From Limnobaculum xujianqingii (GTDB lineage: Bacteria > Pseudomonadota > Gammaproteobacteria > Enterobacterales > Enterobacteriaceae), in contig NZ_JABMLK010000001.1 in assembly GCF_013394855.1 (NCBI RefSeq), positions 930,001-994,000 on the forward strand: DNA of 64,000 nucleotides, read 5' to 3'. Shown here piece after piece: positions 11,624 through 21,068 of this stretch (position 1 is the first letter of the stretch; the number at the start of each line of letters is the position of its first letter). Below the pieces are notes generated by a model. It was not told the DNA's origin. It did not search any database and saw only the letters and a program-made list of their open reading frames with translations. A program made the position numbers and the translations under genes.

Positions 11624-12673
11624 TCAGCCTTGTCTTTCTTTCATCTGCTGTTTGTGCTGTTCCCAACGTTCGCTTAGCTCACTCAACTGCTTATTAGCCT
11701 GTTTCCAGCGAGGTAATGCCAGTAAGTCACGACGAGTCATCTTATTTTTATGATAAAGCGGGATAATTCTTTCAGCATGAATACGCATATCGGAAGGTAA
11801 GCCATCTAAAACACTGACAGCACCTTGCCGGTTATTACATACCAGAATCATATCGCATCCGGCATCTAAAGCCGCCTGTCCACGTTCGGAATAACTTCCC
11901 ATAATGGCGGCGCCTTCCATTGACATATCATCAGAAAACACCACGCCGCTAAAGCCCAATTGTTCACGCAAAATATTCTTTAACCAGTAAGGTGAACAGC
12001 TGGCCGGACGCGGATCTACTTCACGATAAATCACATGGGCTGGCATGACGGCATCCAGAAGTTCTGCCGAGAACAAATGACGGAATACCGACATATCTTT
12101 ATCAAATAGTTGCTGATAAGTACGGCTATCTATCGGTGTTTCTTTGTGAGAGTCAGCAGACACTGCCCCATGCCCGGGAAAATGTTTACCGGTTGCACGC
12201 ATTCCTGCGCTATTCATTCCCTGAATAAACTGACTGGCTAACAACATAACAACTTCCGGATCGTTGTGGAATGAACGATCGCCAATTGCCGCACTGGTAT
12301 GGCCGACATCAAGTACGGGCGCAAAGCTGATATCGATATCCATAGTGGTCAGTTCTGCCGCCATTAACCAACCAGCTTCCAACGCCATCTCTTCAGCCTG
12401 ACGATCTTCCAGCAGTGCAGCAAATGATTGTGGAGCCGGTAATTGAGTGAACCCTTCACGGAAACGCTGCACTCGACCACCTTCCTGATCCACTGCCACT
12501 AACAAACGATGGTGAGACGCTTCTCTGACCTGACGAACCAGTTCGGCTAATTGCTTAGGATCGTGAAAGTTACGGGCAAAAAATATTAAACCACCCACTA
12601 AAGGGTGCTTTAATATCTCACGCTCTTCGGCATCAAGCTCATAGCCGACAACATCTAACATCACTGGTCCCAC
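11624..12673 (-). CDS. nagZ: Beta-N-acetylhexosaminidase NagZ
   Basis: GH3 cytoplasmic enzyme of murein recycling; it removes GlcNAc from anhydromuropeptides. The products influence AmpC induction in species that have ampR. It has 349 residues (341 in E. coli). The motif [18 protein letters not shown] carries the catalytic His/Asp loop and [12 protein letters not shown] carries the nucleophile aspartate. It works in the same pathway as nagK at 1.4-2.3 kb. thiK, which usually follows upstream, is missing. Confidence 0.95.
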   Translation of the reverse strand: MGPVMLDVVGYELDAEEREILKHPLVGGLIFFARNFHDPKQLAELVRQVREASHHRLLVAVDQEGGRVQRFREGFTQLPAPQSFAALLEDRQAEEMALEAGWLMAAELTTMDIDISFAPVLDVGHTSAAIGDRSFHNDPEVVMLLASQFIQGMNSAGMRATGKHFPGHGAVSADSHKETPIDSRTYQQLFDKDMSVFRHLFSAELLDAVMPAHVIYREVDPRPASCSPYWLKNILREQLGFSGVVFSDDMSMEGAAIMGSYSERGQAALDAGCDMILVCNNRQGAVSVLDGLPSDMRIHAERIIPLYHKNKMTRRDLLALPRWKQANKQLSELSERWEQHKQQMKERQG

Positions 12674-12829
12674 ATTAACCTCACTTTTAATACATTGAAT
12701 TAATATACATCCGGGCGAGTTATATAGTTGATTATGTTTAAAACAACCGCCCTGTTATAAAAACAGGCTAAACCTGCACCAAACAGATTTAGCCCTTAAT
12801 CAAATTAGTCTGATACGTAATTCACTTCA

Positions 12830-13411
12830 TCAACGCTGGGTATTTCCCTGACCAGACCAGATAATTTCACCCGTTGAAGTCTGCAGCAATTGGATCATGA
12901 TTTCCGGCAGACTTGGGTTACCGCTAGCCGATGCATAAACCACATATTTAGCACCTAAATATCGGGCTAAACTTACTGCTTTTGCCCGGGAAACCAAACT
13001 ATCATCCCCTTGCAACCCTAGCGCCTGACGAGCTTCATTTAGTTTACTCTCAGGTACCAACTCAAAATGGCTGTTGGATTGCATGGCTTCTTTTAATGCA
13101 TCCGTAGCATCTACCGTTGAAATACTGCCGGAAGTATTATTTTTTACCTGATTCAGTAGCAAAATACCGTTATTGGTTTCTGCTGCAGAAGCGCTAATCA
13201 TCTTATTAACCAGCGGTTGTACACTAGCCATCCAGTTAATAGGTGCTTCTGGTGGTGGCAATGTAGGCGGTGTTGGCGGTGGCTGATACGGCGGTTGAGC
13301 TGGCGGTGGAGGTGTTACCACTACCGGCGGCTTAGGCTGGGGCTTAGTACCCTGACAACCAGCAAGCGCTAAAACCGCTAAGCTTAATCCCAAAAACAAA
13401 ATCTTTTTCAT
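12830..13411 (-). CDS. lpoB: Penicillin-binding protein activator LpoB
   Basis: Outer-membrane lipoprotein that reaches through murein to activate PBP1b. ATG at 13411 gives MKKILFLGLSLAVLALAGC, a signal peptide with lipobox LAGC. A long proline-rich spacer (about residues 25-58) is followed by the globular domain (NWMASVQPLVNKMI to IIWSGQGNTQR). It is 193 residues long. It follows hinT with a 12-bp gap; ycfL, which sits between them in E. coli, is absent. Confidence 0.93.
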   Translation of the reverse strand: MKKILFLGLSLAVLALAGCQGTKPQPKPPVVVTPPPPAQPPYQPPPTPPTLPPPEAPINWMASVQPLVNKMISASAAETNNGILLLNQVKNNTSGSISTVDATDALKEAMQSNSHFELVPESKLNEARQALGLQGDDSLVSRAKAVSLARYLGAKYVVYASASGNPSLPEIMIQLLQTSTGEIIWSGQGNTQR

Positions 13412-13423
13412 TCTCAGCTCCAC

Positions 13424-13774
13424 TTAACGGGACAGCATTGGCCCCAGAACTTTACCACCCAGCAAATGCATATGGATGTGATAAACCTCCTGGCCCCCAT
13501 GACGATTACAGTTAACGATCAGTCGATAGCCATCTTCTGCAATACCTTCCTGTTCAGCAATTTTCGAAGCCACGACCATCATTCTTCCCAGTGCTTGCTC
13601 ATGTTCTGGTTTCACATCATTGACGGTTGGGATCAGAATATTAGGAATAATCAAAATATGGGTTGGTGCCTGTGGAGAAATATCACGAAATGCCGTTACC
13701 AGTTCATCCTGATAAACGATATCTGACGGGATTTCACGACGAATAATTTTACTAAAAATAGTCTCTTCAGCCAT
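13424..13774 (-). CDS. hinT: Purine nucleoside phosphoramidase HinT
   Basis: HIT-family hydrolase of AMP-lysine and related phosphoramidates, cytoplasmic. It has 116 residues. The histidine triad is [11 protein letters not shown] and the start [16 protein letters not shown] is typical. It is probably cotranscribed with lpoB. Confidence 0.95.
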   Translation of the reverse strand: MAEETIFSKIIRREIPSDIVYQDELVTAFRDISPQAPTHILIIPNILIPTVNDVKPEHEQALGRMMVVASKIAEQEGIAEDGYRLIVNCNRHGGQEVYHIHMHLLGGKVLGPMLSR

Positions 13775-13849
13775 AGGTGCCTCTTATATAGAAATAAGCA
13801 TGAGTCAGATGCTTTCAGTATGAGTGAGATAATCCTGCTGTTTCAAGTT

Positions 13850-14002
13850 TTACGATAAATGAAAAGCATCAATAATCAGCGTTAAGCCTGCAATAGCTGC
13901 GATTGCAATTAAAAAATAGCGTAGATGGAATCTTGCCCCTCTGGCTGCCAGTACCAGACAACCAACCAGAATAATTATGCGAAAAATTGACTCTGAATCC
14001 AT
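13850..14002 (-). CDS. Small two-helix membrane protein
   Basis: From ATG at 14002 (MDSESIFRIIILVGCLV, with GGGACAGGT upstream) the product has 50 residues: two hydrophobic helices separated by a basic turn (AARGARFHLRY). An in-frame start 13 codons upstream lacks a ribosome-binding site. It is not recognised. It stands between hinT and the autotransporter on the same strand. Confidence 0.55.
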   Translation of the reverse strand: MDSESIFRIIILVGCLVLAARGARFHLRYFLIAIAAIAGLTLIIDAFHLS

Positions 14003-14120
14003 GATACCTGTCCCTAAATTGCCAGAACGTACTAGCAGCAACTAATTAAATATTGGCGGATTATAGCCCGAATCAGCGGGGAGCACTATGGCACTACGAT
14101 AATGACAGAAAATATTATAA

Positions 14121-14143
14121 AAACGGCCTCCAAAGGAGGCCGT
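14121..14143 (-). terminator. Terminator after the autotransporter gene
   Basis: ACGGCCTCC and GGAGGCCGT flank a 3-nt loop, with a run of T on the minus strand. It is placed 35 bp past the autotransporter stop codon. Confidence 0.85.
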
Positions 14144-14177
14144 AAGTAAACAGGATATTTAACTATAACGTAGACAA

Positions 14178-16589
14178 TTAGAAACGACCTTGCACACCTA
14201 CGTGTACAACATAACCATCAAAATCGCCTTCAAAGCTTTGCAGATATTTCGCATCCATATAGAACGAGGTGTTCTTAGTTGCATTAGCTGTCATACCTGC
14301 ACCTGCTTGCCACCAGGTAGAATCAAAGTCAGCTTTAACATCAGTACCACCAACATTAACGCTAGGATCTTTACCAATGGTAGAAACAGCATCTAATGTC
14401 AGATAAGGTTTAAAGAATTCACTGTCTTTATCCATTGCCTGATCGCGGAAGAAACGGATACCTGCACGTGCTAAACCACCATTGTAATCATCACCTTTAA
14501 TATCAGAAATCTCATCGCTGAAATTCTCTGAGGTCAGATATTGATAAGCAATTTGGCCCTGCGGTTCAATTTTCCAGTTTTCAGTTACGCCGAACGGTTT
14601 ACCAGCTTCCAGAGAAACAATAGCACCGTAACTCTTCTGATCTGCGTCATAACGACTGTTATAGCTGTTATCGTAATAGGTGAATTGAGTGACTGCATCG
14701 ATATAGCCACCATCTTGAGCATAACGGGTATAATAACCACCGATGCTGTAAGCGTTTGTGGTGATATCGCCAGTATTAATACTTTCACCAGCAGCAGTAC
14801 GGCCTTTATCTTTCGCTTTAGTATGTTCCTGACCTAAAGTTACAGTCAGACCACCAGTAACAGATGTACCAGCTTCAGTGGTGCTTTGATAAATATCACG
14901 ACCAAACTGAGCAAACATGGTATCAACATCATAGTTAAAGCGGCCAGATTTAGACTCTAAATGACTGCCACCAAAACGACCCCAGGTTTTATTATCAGAA
15001 CCTCTGGCGAACTGTTGAGTATCGCCCATACGCTCATGCAGAGTGCCAATAGTTTGGTAGCCGTAAAGCATGTTGACATAAGGTGCAGCGATATATCCAG
15101 GCACTTCCTGACGATAAGACTTAGCCGTATCTTGTGGTGTTGGAGTCGGCGTTACTGGATTAGTTGGGTCTACTGGAACAGTTGGATCCACAGGAGTTGG
15201 AGCTACATTTCGTAAATACCAGTCATTGGCATCCACCCCTGCTACATCACCTTCATACAGGTAATAGTCAAAAGCACCCATGCTGACATAGCTACCATTA
15301 CCTAAAGTAAATTGAGATGTACTGTTACCATCAATTTGAACAACTTTAATACCATCATCAACGGTATAAGCACCATTTCCATATCCAGTAACAAACAGAC
15401 GGTGGTTACCTTCTGCATCTCCCGTTACGTGAATTTGGTCAGAGTTAGTGCTGGCACCACCTTCATTCAATTCGGTATGAATGTAGAAATCACCACTACC
15501 TGACAGGCTTCCGGTGGTTAATACGCGGTTATAAGTAGTACCAGTTGGTACCGCGAATTTCACAGAACTGTTCGCCATATTTAAAGAGGCAATAGTCGAA
15601 GAGTCAGTCATTTTCCAGGTACTATCGGTCGCCTGTAAATTAATACCACCATTCGCTTTACCGGTAAATTCTGAACCAGTCATAGTGGTATCCAATTTAG
15701 CACCACTATCTACATTCATATCACCGGTAATTTTAGAATCGGTAAATGTGGAGGTCCACTCACCGCCAGTTGCTTTAACTGCGTTACCATTAGCAATACT
15801 CAGATCTGAGTTGATAAAACTTAATTTACCGGTGGTGCCAGTACCTTCCAGAGCAATCAGATCTGAAGCGGAAGTTGTTGTTAATGTACTTAATTGGCTG
15901 CTATTTCCAATGGAAATTTCTGAACCATCTTTAGCATAAATAGCTGATTGAGTAGATGAAATCTCTGCACCACCTGCTAAATTTACTTTACTAAGTGCAC
16001 TAGGATCAGAAGTAGCAGAGATGCCAGTTCCTGCTGAAGTGATTTTAGTTAATCCTTTGATATCAACAAGACCACCTGCGTCAACGCTGATACCTGAGCT
16101 CTGAGTACCATTTGTAACAATAGTAACATTTCTGTTTAACGTTACAGAACTACCTGTACCTTTAGATATGACACCAATACCATTACCTGTAGATGGTGTC
16201 TCACCAGTGATTGATGTACCATCCGTTGCTGTTATAACCCCTGTGGTTATTAATAGGTTGGTAACATTATTATTATCAAAACGAACCGTACTACCAGCCT
16301 CAGCGCTGATACCATGTCTTTCATCAGAATAAACTGCCTGTAAGACACTTAGAGTATCTGTTAGCGTCCCGCCATTGGTTGCACGTAAAACATAATCGCC
16401 AAAACTATCAATTGGAGCGTTTACCGCATAAATATTGGTTCTTGGGTTATTGCTTAGATCATTAGGTGCACCATTAGCTTGTGTTTCATTTGTATTTACA
16501 CCAGCCATAGATACACTGCTATACAATACTGTTCCAGCTAAAGCCACAAAAACAGATAACGGTTTCAATTTTGAATTGACTATCGACAT
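14178..16589 (-). CDS. Type V autotransporter adhesin-like protein
   Basis: An 803-residue secreted protein. It has a signal peptide (LSVFVALAGTVLYSSVSMAG, cut near residue 30), a beta-helical passenger of repeated short T/S/G-rich strands (about 50-450), a Pro/Thr hinge (APTPVDPTVPVDP, near 490) and a C-terminal beta-barrel ending in aromatic F (VHVGVQGRF) for BAM recognition. The hinge-to-barrel region (MLYGYQTIGTLHERMGD, TWGRFGGSH) is typical of AIDA/pertactin-type barrels. The passenger has no visible protease motif, so adhesion is an inference. The gene is transcribed alone, behind an 860-base AT-rich region, and ends at a strong terminator. Confidence 0.88.
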   Translation of the reverse strand: MSIVNSKLKPLSVFVALAGTVLYSSVSMAGVNTNETQANGAPNDLSNNPRTNIYAVNAPIDSFGDYVLRATNGGTLTDTLSVLQAVYSDERHGISAEAGSTVRFDNNNVTNLLITTGVITATDGTSITGETPSTGNGIGVISKGTGSSVTLNRNVTIVTNGTQSSGISVDAGGLVDIKGLTKITSAGTGISATSDPSALSKVNLAGGAEISSTQSAIYAKDGSEISIGNSSQLSTLTTTSASDLIALEGTGTTGKLSFINSDLSIANGNAVKATGGEWTSTFTDSKITGDMNVDSGAKLDTTMTGSEFTGKANGGINLQATDSTWKMTDSSTIASLNMANSSVKFAVPTGTTYNRVLTTGSLSGSGDFYIHTELNEGGASTNSDQIHVTGDAEGNHRLFVTGYGNGAYTVDDGIKVVQIDGNSTSQFTLGNGSYVSMGAFDYYLYEGDVAGVDANDWYLRNVAPTPVDPTVPVDPTNPVTPTPTPQDTAKSYRQEVPGYIAAPYVNMLYGYQTIGTLHERMGDTQQFARGSDNKTWGRFGGSHLESKSGRFNYDVDTMFAQFGRDIYQSTTEAGTSVTGGLTVTLGQEHTKAKDKGRTAAGESINTGDITTNAYSIGGYYTRYAQDGGYIDAVTQFTYYDNSYNSRYDADQKSYGAIVSLEAGKPFGVTENWKIEPQGQIAYQYLTSENFSDEISDIKGDDYNGGLARAGIRFFRDQAMDKDSEFFKPYLTLDAVSTIGKDPSVNVGGTDVKADFDSTWWQAGAGMTANATKNTSFYMDAKYLQSFEGDFDGYVVHVGVQGRF

Positions 16590-17449
16590 ATCTAAATATC
16601 CCTATTGATGAATATCATCTGCACCAGCTTATCCTGTTCAAATAAATCACAGCGCAACAATATTGTTTTCATTTAACATTAATTTCTTATAACAGGAGGC
16701 AAGAACACCCCAAATATATAAGAAAAGCCTTACCTAATGAATATAAAAAATTTTAGCTAATCTAATATAGCTAAAAGTATAAAGAGTACACAGGCATTTA
16801 ACTATAAACATCCATCACTCAATTAGAATCCGAAAGGACTATAATCAATATTAAAAAAAAATAAAGATAAAATTATCTCTGTATATATTTTAGACAAACC
16901 ATAAAAATACACTATCATCTCACTAAAGAAACCTGCTATTTATTTAAATGCTCATCTCCCCATTAAATGGAAACATAAAAATACAATAAAATCAATAGAA
17001 AACAAATTATAGATCAAATGAATCTATTTTTTATAAAAATATATAAAAATATTTTTTTATTTTACATAAATGAAAACAGTCTTATTAGCTCAAAAATGAC
17101 GCAATAACCCCCTGCACATCAGAGTTAAGCGGAAATTAATTAGCACACAATAGAAAAAAATATTAAAAATTAATGAAAAAGTGGCATGAAAATGATTAAT
17201 CAAACGAAGTCCTTTTTCGTTTCGTTTAAAATATATTAAATGAAAGAAACTATTACCTCAGGTAAGTATAATAATTAACTAATATCGATAATATTTCTAA
17301 TGGCTAAAAGCACTAAAATTTTTAAAAGAGTGTTTTTTTAGTAATCCCAAAATAGATACCTGAATACTTCAGAATAATATCAAAACTAACACAATGAAAT
17401 CACCCAGAAGTCAGGGTATAATCATCGCCAGATACAGAGGAGTTTAGAT
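16590..17449. other. AT-rich intergenic region between the autotransporter and holE
   Basis: About 860 bases, strongly AT-rich with many A and T tracts, and no supported ORF. It must hold the promoter of the leftward autotransporter and of rightward holE (GAGGAGTT ribosome-binding site at 17437). Such a composition is typical of H-NS-silenced DNA; that is inference. Confidence 0.5.
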
Positions 17450-17680
17450 ATGAGTCATAATCTGGCAGATCTTCCAAAAGAAGAACGTGAAAAGGTCGAC
17501 GTAGATTTGCACGCATCAGGCATTGCGTACAAAGAACGTTATGGTATGCCGTTTAACTTTCGTGAAATCGAAGCGTTGATTCCCGCCAATCTTCGGGAAT
17601 ACTTTAAAGAACGTGTCGATTTCTATCGAAGTAACCCTTACCATTTAGGTAAGTTACCTTACATTGCTAATGAAAAGTAA
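17450..17680 (+). CDS. holE: DNA polymerase III subunit theta
   Basis: A 76-residue protein that binds the epsilon proofreading subunit of the replicase core. The blocks MSHNLADLPKEEREKVDVDL, ASGIAYKERYGMP and the end NPYHLGKLPYI line up with E. coli HolE ([28 protein letters not shown]). A good ribosome-binding site (GAGGAG) precedes ATG 17450. The gene is confined to enterobacteria, which supports the host assignment. Confidence 0.88.
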   Translation: MSHNLADLPKEEREKVDVDLHASGIAYKERYGMPFNFREIEALIPANLREYFKERVDFYRSNPYHLGKLPYIANEK

Positions 17681-17811
17681 CTGCCATCAGCAGAAGTATA
17701 TCTTATTGATACTATTAAATTATATTAATCCGAATGTAACCTGTAATCTTATCTGTCCAGTTCGTTAGTATATGTGTACAGAACAAAAAATCGAAGTTCA
17801 TCCTATCTCTT

Positions 17812-17872
17812 GATGTTTATCATTATGTGACTAAAATCACAGTCACAATGAAGTTTCGTGATGATTGTCACA
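17812..17872 (+). promoter_or_regulatory. FNR-like site and two CRP-like sites before a micro-gene
   Basis: TTGATGTTTATCAT (17812-17825) is one base off the FNR consensus. TGTGACTAAAATCACA (17826-17841) is a perfect CRP core. CGTGATGATTGTCACA (17857-17872) has one deviation. All lie within 90 bp upstream of the 24-codon gene at 17898. This suggests joint control by carbon source and oxygen. Confidence 0.65.
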
Positions 17873-17897
17873 TTAATATTCAGAAGGAGGATATGGT

Positions 17898-17972
17898 ATG
17901 AAAACGATGAAATCGATGTTTTCTCGTCTTAATCAGTTGGTTAATGAGTTATCAAAGCCAACTTTTTACTAA
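17898..17972 (+). CDS. 24-residue basic micro-protein
   Basis: The ORF starts MKTMKSMFSRLNQLVNEL and is preceded by an ideal ribosome-binding site (AAGGAGG, 8 nt before ATG). The peptide is short, basic and amphipathic. Upstream lie FNR- and CRP-like sites, and 40 bp downstream a Rho-independent terminator, so the transcription unit is about 150-190 nt. This architecture resembles dual-function small RNAs such as AzuCR, but I do not recognise the peptide. Coding status rests on the ribosome-binding site and compact unit. Confidence 0.55.
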   Translation: MKTMKSMFSRLNQLVNELSKPTFY

Positions 17973-18012
17973 GGCAATTCGGGGCAGCTTTTGCTGATAT
18001 TCCCCTGCAATA

Positions 18013-18034
18013 AAGCCACCGTTCGGTGGCTTTG
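18013..18034 (+). terminator. Terminator of the micro-gene unit
   Basis: AAAGCCACCG and CGGTGGCTTT form a 10-bp stem with a 2-nt centre. T-rich sequence follows. It sits between the converging micro-gene and the usp gene and may serve both. Confidence 0.7.
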
Positions 18035-18049
18035 TCATTTTAGTAATCG

Positions 18050-18478
18050 TTATCTTACGACCAGGACCGAGGTATTAGCATATCTCACAATACCCGATGC
18101 ATTTGATCCTAAGAGATGGGTAGTTATATTTGGTCGTCTTGAGCCAATAACAATTAAATCTGCGGCCACTTCGCTCGCCACGACTGCAATTTCATCTCTG
18201 GGTGAACCGAATGCGATTGAGTAAGAAACTTGCCCCACCGGAAGATCGAGCGAGTCTGCCAATTTCTTAAGATCTTCTTCCGCTTTGACTGATGCTTTAT
18301 CTTTAAGCTCCGGGTAACCTAAAGCATAAGAGTTAATAATAGCTGATGAGATTGGTAATACGTGAAGTAATCTCATCTTTGCCTGTGACAACTTAGCCAG
18401 ATATACCGCATGCTTAACCGCATTCCCTGTCAGTTCTTCTTCCAGAATATCCACCGGGACTAAAATAGATTTGTACAT
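18050..18478 (-). CDS. Universal stress protein, UspF/UspG type
   Basis: A 142-residue UspA-fold protein. MYKSILVPVDI begins the nucleotide-binding domain, and IVIGSRRPNITTHLLGSNASGIVRYANTSVLVVR carries the G-2x-G-9x-G-(S/T) ATP-binding signature, which places it in the UspF/UspG branch. It is cytoplasmic and probably stress-induced; the exact paralogue cannot be fixed here. An AGGAGAG ribosome-binding site precedes the ATG. Confidence 0.85.
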   Translation of the reverse strand: MYKSILVPVDILEEELTGNAVKHAVYLAKLSQAKMRLLHVLPISSAIINSYALGYPELKDKASVKAEEDLKKLADSLDLPVGQVSYSIAFGSPRDEIAVVASEVAADLIVIGSRRPNITTHLLGSNASGIVRYANTSVLVVR

Positions 18479-19368
18479 AATGCTCTCTCCTCTAATTTAG
18501 AAACTGAAAAGATAGGCTGGAAACATTATATTTGATTACTTATTATTTTTTGTGAGTTGGTTAACTTAACAGCAATAACCTGTTATTGCTGTAGAGAAAA
18601 CATCTCCGCATGATTAGCATAAAGTATGAATTTTACACAAAATAGTATGAACGAATAGTATGAACGATTAGCATCTCCATCGGCCTTACCTATCATAAAA
18701 GACGCAATAATATCATTCAATATATAGAGATAATATGCATAAAGTAATTATAAGTAGATATTTCATCCACATTAAATAATAAATTATTTATAAATAAGAC
18801 CTTTATGAATATATCTTTTGAAGATACATAGAACGTTACCAAATTCAGAACAACCAAAGTCGATATGTAATGTTATCGCTTAAATCATCCTAGACAGACT
18901 CTCTATACAGTGAAAAGAATCTTTAGTTCTTTCATATACCACTCGAGAACTCTTATCTGCAGGATATACCCCCAAATAAATAGAAAAATTAGCCAATAAC
19001 AACCATCAATCTCCTAAAGCAGTAAGCATTCATAATAAATGTTAGATGTATAGAGAAAAATATTATTTCAATCTATTTTTTAATATCAATACAGAGTCAA
19101 AGAATAAATAAAGTTATTATTTATATTTATTAGTAAAAATGGGAGTTTATACTCCCACTTACTGTATTGGACTTATCACTTTTTTCTCGAGGTACCGATC
19201 AAACCAACTATACTATCAGGCATTTCTATTGCCCAAATGCAATTAGTTTAATAGTAATATACACAAATAGATTCTTAGTGATTTTAATTTGGTAGTTAGC
19301 TTCAACTTACTATAATCATTCATATTAATTTCTCTATAAAATCATTAGAAATCACATCCTATTGATAT
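18479..19368. other. AT-rich region without genes
   Basis: About 890 bases. A 14-bp direct repeat (AATAGTATGAACGA, twice at about 18643-18670) and a hairpin TGGGAG/CTCCCA at 19140-19160 with a T-run on the minus strand are the only structures seen. The hairpin could end transcription from 19369-19662. No supported ORF. Confidence 0.5.
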
Positions 19369-19662
19369 TTAATCAGTATCAGCACCCAATATGGCATTCA
19401 CCCCCCCATCATTAAGGAGGAAATCAAGACCTCTATTGGTAATACGTAATTGCCCTAAATTAATCATATAGTCATTCACACAACGAGTGATCCCGCTGGT
19501 CAAAAGCTTATGTTCTTCAAGATAGAGTAAATTAGCAACAAGAGTATCTTTATCTCCAGCCACAGAAAGTAATGGTAGCCACTCCTCTCTATGGAAATTA
19601 TTCGGGTATACATTAGATAGTATTTTCAATATGCTACTTTGCAGATCTCTGTTGATTTTCAA
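19369..19662 (-). CDS. Hypothetical protein, possible winged-helix fold
   Basis: About 97 residues, not recognised. The text LQSSILKILSNVYPNNFHR...LVANLLYLEEHKLLTSGI...LRITNRGLDFLLNDGG has the rhythm of a small winged helix: helix, helix, a wing LRITNRG, then a closing helix. TTG at 19662 was chosen because AAGGGAGAGG lies just before it. A GTG 13 codons upstream (19701) is the alternative. It is surrounded by AT-rich DNA on both sides, which suggests acquired sequence. Confidence 0.55.
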   Translation of the reverse strand: MKINRDLQSSILKILSNVYPNNFHREEWLPLLSVAGDKDTLVANLLYLEEHKLLTSGITRCVNDYMINLGQLRITNRGLDFLLNDGGVNAILGADTD

Positions 19663-19701
19663 GACACCCTCTCCCTTAGTTTTCCCCAACAAGAATAACA
19701 C

Positions 19702-20109
19702 TTAGACTAATTCAATTATATAATTTATTATTATAAATAATCTAAATATACTACCGATAAAGCTTTAGAATAATCAATAGTTAAATCAGCTTTTATCTAT
19801 ATCTATTTTACGAAATTATTAATAATTTCGTTGTTAAAAACAAATCTATTGAATGGTTAAAAAAGAATATTTATATAATTATTTGCTGTATAAGAAACAG
19901 ACTATACGACTCGTGCTATTTATAAAAAATCAGAACTAACAATAATATATTCTATTACTTTGACGAAATCTCCTCTTAAACAACATCCTTAAGTTCAAAA
20001 TTTACACCAGAAAAAATCCTGGAGCCTCAAAAATAGACATTTGTGTTGAAATCAGGCAACAGTATTAGGTAGTCTGCGGTTATCACTCGCCACTAATGAA
20101 AGGTAAATA
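19702..20109. other. Intergenic region before the molbindin gene
   Basis: About 400 AT-rich bases between two divergent genes. It must contain the promoters of both. No operator or ORF could be supported. Confidence 0.45.
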
Positions 20110-20538
20110 ATGAAAGTATCCGCAAGAAACCAGTTAAAAGGTATTGTTGAATCTATCAACTCAGGTGCAATCAATGATGAAGTCACCTTACGTTTAGATG
20201 GAGGAGAAAACATCACCGCAGTTGTCACTAAAAATAGTGTAACTACATTAGGCTTAGTGAAAGGTAAAGCAGCTATAGCTATCTTCAAAGCCCCTTGGGT
20301 AATTCTGGCATCCACTGAAAATGGTTTGAACTTCTCAGCACGCAATCAGTTTAAGGGGCGTGTTGAGTCATTAGAGAAAGGTAGCGTGAACTCTATTGTC
20401 AATATGGTTACTGAGAGTGGTCTCAAACTATCTGCAGTAGTGACCAACAACAGCGTTGAAGATATGCAGCTCCATACAGGCTCATCAGTTATGGCCCTCA
20501 TTAAGGCATCAAATGTTATTCTGGCTACTGAGAAATAA
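20110..20538 (+). CDS. Molbindin: tandem TOBE (Mop) domain protein
   Basis: A 142-residue cytoplasmic molybdate/oxyanion-binding protein. Two Mop repeats are visible. Repeat 1 starts SARNQLKGIVESINSGAINDEV and repeat 2 starts SARNQFKGRVESLEKGSVNS; each is followed by a VVTNNSV-type strand and a VMALIKASNVILA-type strand. Tandem TOBE pairs oligomerise and store molybdate in known ModG/Mop proteins. It is the last host gene before the prophage, stands alone and has its own terminator. GAAAGGTAAATA precedes ATG. Confidence 0.88.
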   Translation: MKVSARNQLKGIVESINSGAINDEVTLRLDGGENITAVVTKNSVTTLGLVKGKAAIAIFKAPWVILASTENGLNFSARNQFKGRVESLEKGSVNSIVNMVTESGLKLSAVVTNNSVEDMQLHTGSSVMALIKASNVILATEK

Positions 20539-20566
20539 GTTGAACAAAAGTCATACTCAATAAAAA

Positions 20567-20588
20567 ACGGGAACCATCAGGCTCCCGT
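20567..20588 (+). terminator. Terminator after the molbindin gene
   Basis: ACGGGA(A)CC and GG(C)TCCCGT form a hairpin after the gene. T-rich sequence follows. Confidence 0.7.
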
Positions 20589-20612
20589 TAATATTTGTGA
20601 CACTTTTAGCAA

Positions 20613-20786
20613 TTACATGCAGGCAATCACATCTTTACCAAACTCGCTACAGGAGCGCTCTTTAGCGTCATCCATCATACGGGCGAAGTCATAAGTGACA
20701 GTTTTATTCTTAATTGCCCCTTCCACACCTTTGATGATTAGGTCAGCTGCTTCGGTCCAGCCCATATGACGCAGCAGTAGATTGGC
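20613..20786 (-). pseudogene. icd: Displaced 3' end of isocitrate dehydrogenase gene (icd)
   Basis: The last 57 codons of Icd are readable on the minus strand: [20 protein letters not shown], then [11 protein letters not shown] and [12 protein letters not shown] before TAA. They match the C-terminus of enterobacterial Icd ([35 protein letters not shown]). Codons further upstream are lost; an in-frame TAA occurs four codons before. This is the icdC-like remnant made when a phage integrates into icd and supplies its own 3' end. The intact icd should lie right of base 64000. It marks the left prophage boundary. Confidence 0.9.
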
Positions 20787-21068
20787 GAATTTTAATTAAC
20801 CAATTGAATTTTAAATATAAAACGAAGGTTTTAGCAGTTAAAACAAGTACTTTAAGCGCATTTGTAACCCATTGACTTATAGAAGCTATTTTTTAGTTTT
20901 GATAATGGTTTTTTTCGGAAACTGGGAGTTTACAACTAAAGATTAAGAATCGCTGCCGGTGACCAAGTTTACCGGCGCAATGAATATCTAATGAATAAAT
21001 AAGTATAGGTAGGATTTGAAAAGAGCCACGGATCATCTGTGGCTCTTTCTTATTTAATAATCAATGAT
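20787..21068. other. Left prophage end, non-coding
   Basis: About 280 AT-rich bases between the icd remnant and the tail fibre gene. A terminator at 21024-21048 is the only clear element. The attL core should lie at its left border near 20784-20800. Confidence 0.5.
21024..21048 (-). terminator. Terminator after the tail fibre gene
   Basis: AGAGCCAC and GTGGCTCT flank a 9-nt loop, with T-rich flanks on the minus strand. It ends the late operon. Confidence 0.85.

Noticed and set aside
20052-20345. 97-residue minus-strand ORF over the molbindin gene
   Set aside because: Antisense shadow of a clear double-TOBE gene.
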